Source: Paramecium sonneborni (taxonomy: Eukaryota; Ciliophora; Oligohymenophorea; Peniculida; Parameciidae). From it: a DNA stretch of 64,000 nucleotides. Below, one piece after another: positions 27,028 to 41,962 of the stretch. Made by a program: the position numbers and the translations under genes. The stretch covers positions 62,001 through 126,000 of the forward strand of contig CAJJDN010000015.1 of the NCBI GenBank assembly GCA_905182985.1. The letters are read 5' to 3'. The notes under the pieces were generated by a model, which saw only the letters and a program-made list of their open reading frames with translations, searched no databases and had not been told where the DNA came from. How positions within the stretch are numbered: the stretch's first letter is position 1; each line of letters begins with the position of its first letter.

Positions 27028-28727
27028 ATGCTAAATAGATTAACATTAAGTTTTAAATCCGACGCTATTGAAGAGGAATTTAGAGAAAACCAATCTGGAA
27101 AAGTAAAAGAAGAATTTAACTTATTCACTTTATAATGTTTGGTATAAATAACCTATAAATGGAGCTGTTCTTTCCTTTTTATTTATTGGCTTACTTTTAA
27201 ACATAGTACTTTAATCTGACTAGTATTTTGATAATTTTAATTATCTTTGGTTTAATTCTGCTGTTCAAATTATTGATTGGTAATTATCCAAAAAGTGTGA
27301 ACCTAATATTACCTATTTTATAAGTATTATTTGGAATTGTTTGGGGCATAGACAATATGTAATCATAGCCTTAACTAAATTAATATTCTTGGTTTTATGG
27401 ATTTTAAGCTTTTTATTTTCATTATGGTATGTATTTTATGTACAATAGCAATTATGTAGCAAGGTTACTAAATTTTACCCTAAGGTATAAGCATTTTAGG
27501 ATTATATGCATGGTTTATAATCTTGTTTGCGAATAATTCATTAGAATTCATCACATTAAGCCTTACATAATTTAGTGTTGTTTTGGGACTTATATTTTTA
27601 AAATATACAAATCTGAAGTTAAAAAGATTATAATTTATTGATAACAGAGAGAGGAACAAATGGATTAAAATTATAGAATAGATTGTAGATTATCAATTGA
27701 TAGTAGTTTAGTTTGATAAAAGACAAGATCAAATAATAATCAAATAAATAAATGAAGAAACAAAAGAAAAATTTTTAATTAAAGATAATCAAGATTTAAG
27801 AAAAATTTTAAGAGATGTTTAAATATATTTTTATTATTTTAGATGCAAATCGTTAACAGTGGAAGTTCACAAAGTAAATTTAAGAAGGAATCTTTAGAAA
27901 TGGCAATTAGAGATTAGTTTTGCCATAATTACCAGTAGTTAATACCATCCTATGAAGTTATTTCTAATATTTTAAAAAAAGAATTTAGAGTTAAATTAAT
28001 TCAATATATACTTCAAGAAGTACAATGTGTAATATTAGCTTTTGACAGTTAATCAAGAGAAGAAATTAAATAAACAATATCGTATCAAAAAATTTCTGAA
28101 AATATTTTTATTCAGTACTCTTCAAAAATTCTCTCCAGCATTTGTAATCATAACAATAAATTACTTGTATTGCAATAAATAGTTAATTTACAATTTTATC
28201 GCATTTGGATAGATAATAAAATATTTCTTACTTAGAGAACTCAAATAAAATTACCTAATCTTATTTAATAATTATAAAATATAATATCTAGAAAAATTAA
28301 ATTAAAATAGAGTTTTGAATATAATGAATCTTTTCTACTACATTTAAGACCATTAAAAATGATTTTAGTTGGATTAACATAATTTGTAGATTCAGATTTT
28401 GAGATAATAATTAAATTTAACAATAAACTTCTTTTTAAGCATTTAACATTTAGGATTGAAACAAAAAATATAATATTTTCTGCTCAAATCTTTAATTTAA
28501 TAAAGAGATAGCTCAATTTCGAAGATAACAACTGGGTAAAGAATAAACAAAAAATTTTGGATTGCATTAAGATTTTATAAGAAAAATAAAAAAAGAATCA
28601 GAATACTTTTTTGTTTTCTTTAATAATGTGCCATTATTTTTTGTATTAAACCTTTAATTAGAGCACCTTAAGATTTTAAATAAAAAAAGATTCAAGATAA
28701 AAAGTGTCTTTTGAAGTAATTGTTTGA
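27028..28727 (+). CDS. Multi-pass membrane protein, unrecognised
   Basis: A coherent protein appears after removing short introns: a 34-nt intron in the seventh to eighth codon, a 40-nt intron ending CATAG after PINGA, a 22-nt intron GTATGT...CAATAG, and a 26-nt intron ending TTTTAG. The N-terminal part has several hydrophobic segments (LTSILIILIIFGLILLFKLL, LILPILQVLFGIVWGID, ISILGLYAWFIILFA, FSVVLGLIFLKY). The long cytosolic-looking C-terminal half is rich in Lys/Ile/Asn and helical. No channel or transporter signature is visible. The stop at 28725-28727 is only 5 bp before the next plausible ATG. Confidence 0.6.
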
Positions 28728-28732
28728 TTTAA

Positions 28733-29335
28733 ATGATTTAATCTTATTTTTGTAAACATACTTCTCCTAAATTTAATTTATCTTAAAACTAAATTTTCTA
28801 CTAAAAATTCTAATAAGAAGAATTAGAATTAGAAACTGTTAAGGATTATTTATGTAGATTTGAATAATTATTCAAATGGTGTTATAATTTTTTTGATTCT
28901 TTGTAATATTCTTGCGCAAAGCCACAGAAATTATTTTCGAAATGCTTGTATCCAAATCTTCTTCTTGTGTATATTAAATAATTGATACCATCAAGGTCTT
29001 CTTAAAGGGAGCATGACATTAAGCTCTATAAATAATTCAGTCTTAAGAGTTCTATTGATGAGCAAAATTTAAATTGAGAGGCCAACAATTGATTAGCCCT
29101 ATATAAATTTTAATATAATACAATCTAAATTAAACTTTAATTTATTGAGTTGGCTTAGTTTTTGAAGACTAATAGATAATTGTTTTAGCAAGGCTTAAGA
29201 ATCCCCGCATATTAAAATTTAATTATATTTAATTTATAATCTCAAAAAGAATTAAAAAAAGGCAAATATTTTGATCTAATTAAATAATAAATGAAAAGTA
29301 TTATTTAAGAAAGTGAATTAGATTCGATGTTATGA
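28733..29335 (+). CDS. Small unrecognised protein
   Basis: Starts MIQSYFCKHTSPKFNLSQ and includes a Cys/aromatic-rich stretch (CRFEQLFKWCYNFFDSL, SCAKPQKLFSKCLYPNL). The first frame ends near 29074. A 48- or 57-nt intron ending GATTAG would join it to a second helical exon that ends ESELDSML and TGA at 29333-29335. Starting 5 bp after the previous stop, it may instead be a further exon of that gene. Its 3' part is copied again after the N at 30106. No known family. Confidence 0.45.
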
Positions 29336-30105
29336 AAAATAAACATAATGAAACAAGTAAATGGCAAACAAAAAAATTTTATGATTATCATATTATGTCA
29401 GACTTCTTTATAATCAATTAATATTACGTAATTTTATAATTTTTTTCTTAATTTGTAATCATAATCATGTATCAGAGATACAATTTAGTACAAATATGAA
29501 TAAAAATAATATCATTTGATTTCAGCTGTTTTTGTTTTTCTCAAAGTCATCATTTATTCCTGCATAACTATTTAAGGAATCTATGATCTTCTTCGATTTT
29601 TATCAACCTATATAAATTAATCTACAACTCTAAATTAAACCCACGCTTTTCCTTACATTAATTCATCCAGCTTTAAATAAATAAAGGATTTACTTCTTCA
29701 TTAATTTCCTACTCAGTATAACCAGTTTTCTTTACAATTTTCCAAAATGTCAGCCACTCTTAAATGGTAATGTCACCTGAATTATCAAAATCTACTGCTT
29801 TAAATAAAGCTTCTGTATTAATTTTAGCGAAATTAGATTGCCTATCAGAATAATGAATACAAATACCAAAATTATTGTGTTGTTTTCTTATCAATTACTC
29901 CTTTATTTTCTTTATCAATTTTTTAGAATATTTGAAGAGCTTTCAATCGCAGAGATGCTGATAAATCAGTTTGATGATGCATAGATGAGCACAATCCCAT
30001 AAATATTTTAATTTATATAATATGTTAATTTTATATATTGAAAGCCATATAATATAAAAGTTTTTTAAACTGAATTCAAATAGTGAATGATTTTGATTAA
30101 GCTTA
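28924..30105. repeat. First copy of a 1,182-bp exact direct duplication
   Basis: Identical to 30107-31288 with a single N between. Contains the 3' part of the small plus-strand gene and all of the EF-hand gene. As with the first duplication, this is best read as two contig ends that overlap but were not merged. Confidence 0.95.
29512..30000 (-). CDS. EF-hand calcium-binding protein, small
   Basis: Starts MGLCSSMHHQTDLSASL. Helix-loop-helix units follow; the clearest loop is DFDNSGDITIQE, with good Asp/Asn/Glu ligands, preceded by a weaker one (DKENKGVIDKKT). Two introns: a 25-nt one restoring QQFWQSNF, and 29671-29693 ending AAG. The product is about 145 residues, the size of calmodulin-like proteins. 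The N-terminal MGLC could be myristoylated and palmitoylated, pointing to a membrane-attached calcium sensor; that is inference. An exact second copy lies at 30695-31183 in the duplicated block. Confidence 0.8.
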
Positions 30106-30106
30106 N
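30106..30106. other. Single N: scaffold join
   Basis: One undetermined base between two identical 1,182-bp blocks. Confidence 0.97.
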
Positions 30107-31288
30107 ACAGAAATTATTTTCGAAATGCTTGTATCCAAATCTTCTTCTTGTGTATATTAAATAATTGATACCATCAAGGTCTTCTTAAAGGGAGCATGAC
30201 ATTAAGCTCTATAAATAATTCAGTCTTAAGAGTTCTATTGATGAGCAAAATTTAAATTGAGAGGCCAACAATTGATTAGCCCTATATAAATTTTAATATA
30301 ATACAATCTAAATTAAACTTTAATTTATTGAGTTGGCTTAGTTTTTGAAGACTAATAGATAATTGTTTTAGCAAGGCTTAAGAATCCCCGCATATTAAAA
30401 TTTAATTATATTTAATTTATAATCTCAAAAAGAATTAAAAAAAGGCAAATATTTTGATCTAATTAAATAATAAATGAAAAGTATTATTTAAGAAAGTGAA
30501 TTAGATTCGATGTTATGAAAAATAAACATAATGAAACAAGTAAATGGCAAACAAAAAAATTTTATGATTATCATATTATGTCAGACTTCTTTATAATCAA
30601 TTAATATTACGTAATTTTATAATTTTTTTCTTAATTTGTAATCATAATCATGTATCAGAGATACAATTTAGTACAAATATGAATAAAAATAATATCATTT
30701 GATTTCAGCTGTTTTTGTTTTTCTCAAAGTCATCATTTATTCCTGCATAACTATTTAAGGAATCTATGATCTTCTTCGATTTTTATCAACCTATATAAAT
30801 TAATCTACAACTCTAAATTAAACCCACGCTTTTCCTTACATTAATTCATCCAGCTTTAAATAAATAAAGGATTTACTTCTTCATTAATTTCCTACTCAGT
30901 ATAACCAGTTTTCTTTACAATTTTCCAAAATGTCAGCCACTCTTAAATGGTAATGTCACCTGAATTATCAAAATCTACTGCTTTAAATAAAGCTTCTGTA
31001 TTAATTTTAGCGAAATTAGATTGCCTATCAGAATAATGAATACAAATACCAAAATTATTGTGTTGTTTTCTTATCAATTACTCCTTTATTTTCTTTATCA
31101 ATTTTTTAGAATATTTGAAGAGCTTTCAATCGCAGAGATGCTGATAAATCAGTTTGATGATGCATAGATGAGCACAATCCCATAAATATTTTAATTTATA
31201 TAATATGTTAATTTTATATATTGAAAGCCATATAATATAAAAGTTTTTTAAACTGAATTCAAATAGTGAATGATTTTGATTAAGCTTA
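30107..31288. repeat. Second copy of the 1,182-bp duplication (probable assembly artefact)
   Basis: Base-for-base repeat of 28924-30105, offset 1,183 bp. It begins in the middle of a coding region, with no promoter for the truncated gene copy at 30107-30518, as expected for a contig end rather than a gene duplication. Confidence 0.95.
30695..31183 (-). CDS. Second, identical copy of the EF-hand gene
   Basis: Same sequence as 29512-30000 throughout, including introns and flanks. A real duplicate would be expected to show at least some silent changes, so it should be counted as one gene. Confidence 0.6.
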
Positions 31289-31597
31289 TTTGTAATAAAT
31301 ATTTATTTTTAAATCATTTAAATTGAAATGGACATGAATTCAAAATATTTAAGGATGTTTATTATTATTGCATCTTCAATATTATTTTTTACTTAAACAA
31401 GGATGAGATATATATTATTTTTTGGTGTTTACATGTTTTTAAATGTAAAATATATTATTTTTTGGTGATTTTAATTAATTAATATAAATGAATAAATAAA
31501 TAATAATAAGGAAAACTCATAATCAAGAAGAAAGTTTAAAAGAGATGTAGAAATTGAATATGCTTAAATATATCTTAAAAAAAACATGATAATATTT
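31184..31597. other. Intergenic with a short direct repeat
   Basis: About 410 bp after the duplicated block and before the kinase stop. An 18-bp direct repeat (ATATATTATTTTTTGGTG) occurs at 31410-31427 and 31450-31467. No gene seen. Confidence 0.5.
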
Positions 31598-32747
<1,150 letters not shown>

Positions 32748-32762
32748 TATATTAAAATAAAT

Positions 32763-34087
32763 TCAATTAAATAATTGAGAATATTATGAAAATATAGTAA
32801 ATAATTATCTTTAAAAACAGGCTCCATTTTTTCTATAATGTATGTCTTCTTTATTTTAGTGGTTAAGTATCACCTTATTTCTTAATCCAAATTGATGTGT
32901 CCTATTTGTATTCCTTAATTGTTCACGTAATTTTGCATTAATATCCTGCTGAATATATGGATACTAAATACGATTGTTCACTTAAACTTCATAAGGCAAT
33001 TTATAAATAGAAGTATCATTTAAATCATATATTCTCCTTTCTTTAGAATATGCTGATAATGAGGATTTTACAACTCTGAATTCTTCTCCTTTTTTCATAT
33101 TTTAATTTCTAACTAACTTTTAATACTTAGGAGTATTTATCTAATGTTAAAACTCTTCATTTTTCTATAATATAATTTCTATCTATTCTGTCGCCTAGTA
33201 GATAACTTACTTTTTCACTTAAACTCCTCTTATAGAATTTGGATTTCTACTAAGTAATTCATTTCTACTTAAAATTGGTAAATTCATAAAATTTAACAAT
33301 TATGGACAAAGAGTCTTTATTTCAAAACAATTCTTTTTTAATTCCTCTCTTAAAGACTCACAGCTAAACTGTTTTATAGGCGAATCATCAGATTCAAAAA
33401 TGCCTAATAAACCTCTTTAGTGAAAATAATATTATTCCTCACTTTATCCTAAGTAATAATAATTTAGAGCTAGTTTTTCATATATTTTTAGTTCATATTC
33501 ATTACTTAACCAAGCATATTGCAACGCTTTTTTCAATAATTTTAAGGCCTCTCTATTCATTTTAACTTCTTATGCACAATTAGCCAAGCCAATCAATGCT
33601 TTTGCTTTTTCAGCATGATTTTTAGTTATTGTATTCAAAACTCTCTCAAATTATATAAGTTCAATACATATTAATTGTAATAATAACAAGCATTGTTAAA
33701 ATCTTTGATTTTCAGTAAAATGTCTGCTGTCATACAAATTATGGCTCCAAATTATTATAAGTTTCCACAGTCAACAATATAACTTAATTGTATTTTGAAT
33801 TCTTAAATAGATCAAATGTTATTACAATTCATATAAAGTTCTGATTATCTCCACATCAATTATTCAACTATTTGTTTTGTAAATAATTAACCAAAATTAA
33901 CATTCTATTACTATTATGAGGTTATATGCACACTTTTTCGTTATAATTTTTATTTCTCTAATAGATCTTTTTGACTAGGTTAAGTTTTGTTATCTAATGA
34001 TTTAGTTTAAATTGAACGAGATCTTAATTTATACTATGTCAAACTGAAACTAGTGCATTTGGTTGTCAAAAATGAATCTGCATACAT
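32763..34087 (-). CDS. TPR-like repeat protein
   Basis: Starts MYADSFLTTKCTSFSLTQ with a basic Ser/Gln-rich head. A helical-repeat middle reads AKALIGLANCAQEVKMNREA, then LKLLKKALQYAWLSNEY and YEKLALNYYYLGQSEE, with TPR-like spacing of Ala, Leu, Tyr and Gly. The long Lys/Asn-rich C-terminus ends before TGA at 32763-32765. At least two introns are needed in the first third. TPR proteins are protein-binding scaffolds; no partner can be named. The next gene, an AGC kinase, begins 15 bp downstream on the same strand. Confidence 0.6.
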
Positions 34088-34413
34088 TTTAATTTTCCAC
34101 AAATTTTATTTTATATATATTTATAAAAGATATTATTTTTCATCATTATTCATCTTTTTACTTCACTTAACTAATTATTCATAACTTAAACTCTAATTCT
34201 TGGATGATCTTTTTTTCAAAGATAGTTTAAATTCATTATTTAACTATTTATATTATTTGATTCTATAGTTTTGTTTTCTAGGTATTTTAATGTTAGAAAT
34301 TATTCAAAATCATTCATCTTTAATATCTATGATGTAAAATCATAATAGATATCTATATTTGAAAAAAAACTTACAAAAAAAAATTATATAATAACGTTAA
34401 AAAATTATTAAAT

Positions 34414-35471
34414 ATGAATTAATATGAACAAATTAGACCTATAGTATTTTAAAAAGCTCCTGAAGTAAAATAGATTAGATCTAATTCATTAGCTATTCGT
34501 TCATCTCCTTTCAAATAATAATTTGATTAGCCTTTAGATTTTTAAGTAAATTCAACTTCAAATCAGAATAACCCACATTTTAAAGAAAGAAATAATTAGA
34601 AAAAGCTATAAGTGAGTGAATCATGTTCAAGTAATAACAAAGAAAACTAATTTTCTGCAAAAAAAATCTCCTTTTTAGTTGATGAAACTTCATTTTTAAA
34701 ATAAAGAATTAAACAACTTGAAAATCAAAATACAAATTATATGACTGAAAACAAAAAATTGGCTCATGTATTAGATTAACAAATTTAATTAAATTAATCA
34801 CTTTAAGAACAATAAAAGTCTAAAGATTAAATAATAAAAAAATTGGAAGATGTATAAAAAATGAATAAAAATTAATTGTAAAATAATACTGAAATAAAAC
34901 AAATAAATGATTAATTAGTAATACAGAAAAAAGTAATAAATGATTTAGAAGACTAATTACAAATTATTATAAAAGAAAAATAGAAATTGAGTGAAGAAAA
35001 TGACAAATATTAATTTCAAGATTAACAAATGAAAATAAATTTGGAAAAGTATAGAAGTAGATGTTCAATTTTAGAAAGCAAAGTAAAATAGATACAGTAA
35101 TAAAAATAAGTATTTTTAGAGATGAATCAAAATGTTCAGAATTGCAAAGAAAAATTAAAAAGTAAAATGATCAAATAGAGTAATTGTAGAAAGAAAACTA
35201 TGATATTAAATAACAATTGAATTTAAATAAAAATTTTACTTAAATTCAACCAGAAGATATATTATCATCTTAAAATATGTAATAAAATTTATTATATTAT
35301 AGAGAGAAATTTAAGGAAAACATATTAGAATTAGAATGTGAAAATAAATATTTATAATAAGTCATAGAGATTGATTAGTAAAAAATGAATAATCTAGAAG
35401 AAAAACTTAATTTATTAAAAAAAGAAAATTAAAGATTGACAGAGATTGTGAAAAATCGCCACAAATAATGA
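34414..35471 (+). CDS. Coiled-coil protein
   Basis: Starts MNQYEQIRPIVFQKAPEV, with a Ser/Asn/Gln-rich head of about 70 residues, then continuous heptad-patterned coiled coil (SFLKQRIKQLENQN through LLKKENQRLTEIVKNRHK) to the TGA. A 23-nt intron ending TTTTTAG near 35100-35122 restores the heptad register. No catalytic motif. Likely cytoskeletal. It converges on the alveolin gene, 74 bp away. Confidence 0.65.
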
Positions 35472-35545
35472 TTTAAAAATAGCTCTTTTATTTTATTGTT
35501 ATTTTTTATTTAAAAATTGCATTAATCGAATATATGATTGTAAAA

Positions 35546-36227
35546 TCAATATCTGTAAACTGATCCATATCCAAAAGTTGGAGCTGCATAACTGTAAGCA
35601 GGAGCATATCCATAACCACCATAACCATAAGTTGGTGCAACAACACTTGTCCTCAAAGGAGCTACAGGAGCTACAGGAGCAACATAGCTGTAAGAAAGAG
35701 GGGAAGCATAAGAGACTGGAGCTGGAGGAGCTCTTCTTACCTAGAAAAAATATTGAATAAATAATATACTTCTCTTTCATATTCTAAATAATCAACTCTT
35801 GGGACATTCTTTTCAACTGGAACGTAATCAATTTATTTCTCATAAGAAACTTATGGGACATATTCCTTTTAATATTCTACTGGGTAATAATCTGTAACCC
35901 ACTTTTATCTTGGTACCTAAAATTATATCGTATTTACATACTTAAACAGTTCTGACTTCCTCTTCTAATTCAACGACTGGTTTTTGATATGGGACATATT
36001 CAACTCTAGATTCTCCTCTGATTGGTGAATATTGAGGTTGTGCATAAGAAACTGGAGCAGCATATGAGATTGGAGCTGCATATGATACTGGAGCAGCATA
36101 TGACAATGGAGCTGCATATCCGACTAAAATGTATTAATTTCCATGAATTCATACCTGGAACTGGTCTAGCTATTGATGTTTATAAAGGAGAAGCATAAGA
36201 AACACCTAATGAGGGATATGGGTACAT
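35546..36227 (-). CDS. Alveolin-type epiplasmic (cortical) protein
   Basis: Central region built of the charged V/P/Y/E/K repeats typical of alveolins (inner membrane complex/epiplasm proteins): VEYVPYQKPVVELEEEVR, YYPVEYQKEYVPQVSYEK, IDYVPVEKNVPRVDYLEYER. It is flanked by Ala/Pro/Ser/Tyr-rich repeats (SYAAPVSYAQ-like units before, VAPVAPVAPL and GYGGYGYAPAYSYAAP after). Three introns (for example a 31-nt one after MYPYPSLGVSYASP...PVP, and one ending TTCTAG before RRAPPAP) give a protein of about 195 residues ending YGSVYRY. Alveolins form the filament lattice beneath the alveolar sacs in ciliates, apicomplexans and dinoflagellates. Confidence 0.85.
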
Positions 36228-36520
36228 CTTGTTATAATTATTAAAGTAAATAAAATTTATTTTTCTTTAATTTAAATGTCAAAATTTCACCATATAATTT
36301 ATTTCTTTCTCTCAAATAAATAATTGTTATTATATAAATAATCAAGATAAAGTAAATAAATTATACTTTTTTTTTTTATTTTATTTATATTGATTGTGCA
36401 ATTTCTCACTAACTTATAAAAAGCAAACTTAATTATATATCAAATTTTAAATGATAAGCATTTTAGAATATAATTGTTATTTAAAAAATCTATATTTTTA
36501 TAATAAACTATTTTAAGACA

Positions 36521-38447
<1,927 letters not shown>

Positions 38448-39090
38448 AATATTCAAATTTGCTAATTATTAACTAATAATTAACCAATTTCTTGATTTAT
38501 ATTTTTTATAACAAAAAGCCAAATAAGCAGTATAATTTTTAAAACAGAAATAGCGATCAATTAAATCTATTTTATTTATCTTTTTTATTTAATTCAAAAA
38601 AGTTAAAAAAGAAAGAATAAAAGCAATTTAGAAATAAAATTTACTAAAATATCTCGTTCAATTTATGATACTGTAATTTAGTTGTTGATTCTTTCGAGAT
38701 AGTATTCTTTTTGAGTGATAATATTAACTAATTATTTCCAAGTTTTGCGTTATTTGAAGGATTTCATATTATTTTTTTCATATATATAAAATTTATAAAA
38801 TCTTGAAGAATTCAGCAAATTAATATAAATATCAAAAATATATAAATTTTTTGTTTCTTAAAATACTCAAAAGAAGGTGGTTGATAAAAATTTTTTGAAG
38901 GATTATCATATATGATAGTTAAAATACAAGAGGTTTTATAATAGTTAAATACCATGACTATCACCATTATCAATAATTAGATCAATAACAAAGGAAAAAA
39001 GGATAAACATTATATATATCAATTAATTTGAAATTATTTTAGAATTTATTGACTAGCAATTTTTATCTATGTTTTGTAATTGAAAAATAA
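38448..39090. other. Intergenic, convergent 3' ends
   Basis: About 640 bp of AT-rich sequence between two converging genes. TGA codons are frequent on both strands; I see no gene or RNA. Confidence 0.5.
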
Positions 39091-40223
39091 TCAAAATCTT
39101 TTACTTTAATTCCATAAATCATCTAATTCTCTACTTTTTTATTCTAATAGTAATCTTAAGCTTCTATTTTCTTTTTCTACTTATTCTAATAATGTTTCAT
39201 AGTATCTCTTAATATGTAAAGATTCTTTTTTTTTCTAATCTTCATACATAAAGTCGTCTTAATCTTTCTATTTCTAAAATAACAATAAAGTCGATTTTAA
39301 ACTTTCATTCTCTATTAATAGATGTTGATTCGTGGATGAAAGCTAAAAAATTAAATATATATATTTACATCATTGATTTTAAGTGTAATTTATTGTTTAA
39401 ATTATAATAATTACTCTATCTCACTTAAATTTGACTCTTAACTTCTTTTATATTATGCAATAGCTTCTTCCATTTATTTAATTTATTGTTAAGTTGATAT
39501 TTAATATGTTATTTATGAATCTTTAAATTCTTTATTTTTAAGTTCAACAAGTAATTTATTATGATTATTCAATTCAATTATTTGTTCATTTTTTAAGTTT
39601 AATTCATTCACCAACAATTAATTTTCTTCTGTTCTATAATTTAAAATCTATAAAATTGAATTATAAAATTACTTATTCCATATCAGCCAATTTCTTCGTC
39701 AAATGAAATTTTTCTTATTAGCTATCACTTGTATCATTTTTATATAATATTTGTAAATCTTCTAATTTAGCTTAATATTATCGATGTAACTCCTCTTCCT
39801 TTAACTTTGATCTTCTCTAAATATTTAAATTTCATATACATTTATAGATTCTATTTCCCTCTTAAATTTTAAAATTTGATTGTCTTTATCAAGTATTTCT
39901 TATTCCAATCTCTAAATTATGAATTCTTTTTCTTTGATGTCTTGATCATCAAACATCCTATTAGAAAATGTTTTATCAGGAATATCTATATTTTGCAATC
40001 TCTCTTTTAATCTGCTATTCTCAATAACTAATTATTAATTTTCCATAATCTTTTTCTCTAAATTAATTCTCATGTCATCTGTTTCATCCATTAATTATTA
40101 TAATTCCTAAATTAATAGATTTTTTACTTTAAAACCACTTTCTAATTTCAAAGCTCGTTCCTTCCATTTTTAAACCTCACTTTCTGTATCAGAAGTCTTG
40201 CTGTTGTGATTATTGAAATGCAT
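39091..40223 (-). CDS. Coiled-coil protein
   Basis: Starts MHFNNHNSKTSDTESEV and continues as nearly unbroken Glu/Lys/Gln/Leu heptads (LKLESGFKVKNLLIQELQQL, EFIIQRLEQEILDKDNQIL). It ends LRLLLEQKSRELDDLWNQ-SKRF at TGA 39091-39093. Intron positions are visible after SIN (23 nt) and several more in the C-terminal half. No other domain. Probably a cytoskeletal or basal-body component, by composition only. Confidence 0.65.
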
Positions 40224-40534
40224 TTAATTAAAACAAAATTTAAAAAGCTGTTAAATAAATTATTTAATAATAGGTTCTTAGAAGAATTAGTTAAACAACA
40301 ATATAAAATTTAAAACTTTATATATTGTAATTTCCCAGTATAATTATTCTTCCCATAAATTAAATAATATAGATAATAATAGTAATTATTGATCTAAAAT
40401 AAAACATTTATCTTTTATCAATATAAAAATCAAGCATACTTAAAATTTTAACTATTATAATTTATATAAATAATTTTAAATAAAATTATTATAATTGATT
40501 GAGAATAATGAATCATCAATTTTAAAATCCATTT

Positions 40535-41599
40535 TCAATTATATAATATATTAAATGCAGAGATTCCATCAGAAAATTGCCTAAATATATCATATTGAAA
40601 GAATCTCCTTATCGTAATTCTAACATCATCTGATTACAAAATTTTTTCAGTCAAAAAATTAAGCAATTTTAGTAATTCTGTATCTTATGTATCATCAATA
40701 AAAGGAGCTATTGGTATACCATTATACGGTTAAGCCCTTAAAAAATTAAATTAAATAGATTACATATAAAAAATTGGACTATTATCAATTATTACAATTT
40801 TCTAAAAATCATTTGATAGAATTCCTAAATGCTTTAATTATATTCTGCTTTATAGAGAAATGCAGTGATTTCGGCAAAAATGACCTTTAAAATATGTATT
40901 TTCTGGATCAATGAGATTAATTATCTAAATTAAAGAATAATATGGTACTGTCTTTGCATATTTTTAATTAGCGGAAGTAAAAATAAACAAATCAGCCAAT
41001 ATGCTTAATTCTTTAAGTATATGATGGCAATATGGTCTAATAAACACTCCAAATTCATTATTTTGAAAATCATAAACTTTATCCTTTTGTACTTCTTCTG
41101 CATGAATTAGAGTTTCATCGAGATCAAAGGCTATTTTATACTATTTTTATGATTTCCCTTAATATAATAGAGAAACTTCAGGAATAAATTCTTAGTATGT
41201 AATCATCATATGTATTTGGTTAAGTGCATCTCTACTCATTTTTTTTAAAGGGGAATTATCATTAAGACTGCTCATTAAAATTTCTTGGATTTTTTCAAAA
41301 AAATAGTTTCCATGATGTACCTTTTTTAATTGTAAAGGATTTATCAAGTTATGTTTTCTAGTAAATTATGCTGATCTACTTGTTATGATCAATTTTTATT
41401 TTGCTTTTTCATCATTCTAATTTGAGGAATCATTGTTAGAATCGTTTTTTATTGATTCTAATTTTATTCTGGAAATAGATTGATTCCCAACTTTTATTTG
41501 CTTAGATGTTGAAACATTTGATTATGTTCTATTTCTGTTTAATTATTAAGCTAGTTTAAGTAACTAGGGCTAAAGATAAATTTAAAACATATAATACAT
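40535..41599 (-). CDS. SCP/FCP1-type (HAD) protein phosphatase
   Basis: HAD-superfamily phosphatase of the NIF/SCP group. The catalytic motif FDLDETLIHA supplies the DxDxT nucleophile and acid. Motif II is FIFTSANQKYAKTV, followed by YFKGHFCRNHCISL and the C-terminal KIVIIDNSPIFYM, NGIPIAPFIDDTQDTELLKL. Family members dephosphorylate Ser/Thr in the RNA polymerase II CTD, SMADs or, for the Dullard branch, nuclear-envelope lipin. The intron at 40737-40763 (27 nt, acceptor AAG) sits exactly between DNSP-IFYM and the next conserved block. A long Ser/Asn-rich N-terminal extension (about 150 residues, MYYMFQIYLQPQ...) precedes the catalytic domain; its function is unknown. Confidence 0.9.
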
Positions 41600-41962
41600 C
41601 TCTTTGTAATTGTTTAAGTTGTTCTAAATTAACTCTATTCTTTTAAAAACAAAAGGTTTTTGTATTCATTTATTTTGGTTCTGAAATTCTAAATATTTGA
41701 TTAATAAATAAAAAACAGCTTTTGGTAATCTCAAATACTATTCAGTAAATAATAATCGTTACCTACAAAATTTATCTTATTATGTATTTTCCAAATAATT
41801 TTCATGAATTGTAGAATATTATTCTCATTTGAATAAATATAAATTGAAATTAAAAAGTATTTATCATTATCAAAAGTAAATTCTTAGAATGAGCTGACTG
41901 GAATTTTTACTTAATGAATTTTATATTACAATTTAATTATAAAATATATTTTTTCAGATATT
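41600..41962 (-). other. Gap with a possible small spliced ORF
   Basis: Between two minus-strand genes. A frame without an obvious ATG reads VSSFQEFTFDNDKYFLISIY then ILQFMKIIWKIHNKINF. After a 20-nt intron with AAG acceptor it continues NTVFYLLIKYLEFQNQNK to TGA near 41655. It looks protein-like but overlaps the 3' end of the CCZ1-like gene and lacks a start. Possibly an unannotated small gene or chance. Confidence 0.25.

Noticed and set aside
29512..31183. Recent duplication giving two EF-hand paralogues
   Set aside because: Identical coding, intron and flanking sequence with the same one-N junction signature as the other artefact.
31410..31467. 18-bp direct repeat as a transposon or excised-element footprint
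   Set aside because: Two copies of an AT-rich 18-mer 40 bp apart are not enough; no terminal inverted repeats or TA-bounded element structure could be shown.
35578..35760. Plus-strand Glu/His/Gln-rich ORF and a minus-strand Ser/Cys-rich ORF
   Set aside because: Both are out-of-frame readings of the alveolin gene's repetitive Ala/Pro/Tyr coding sequence.
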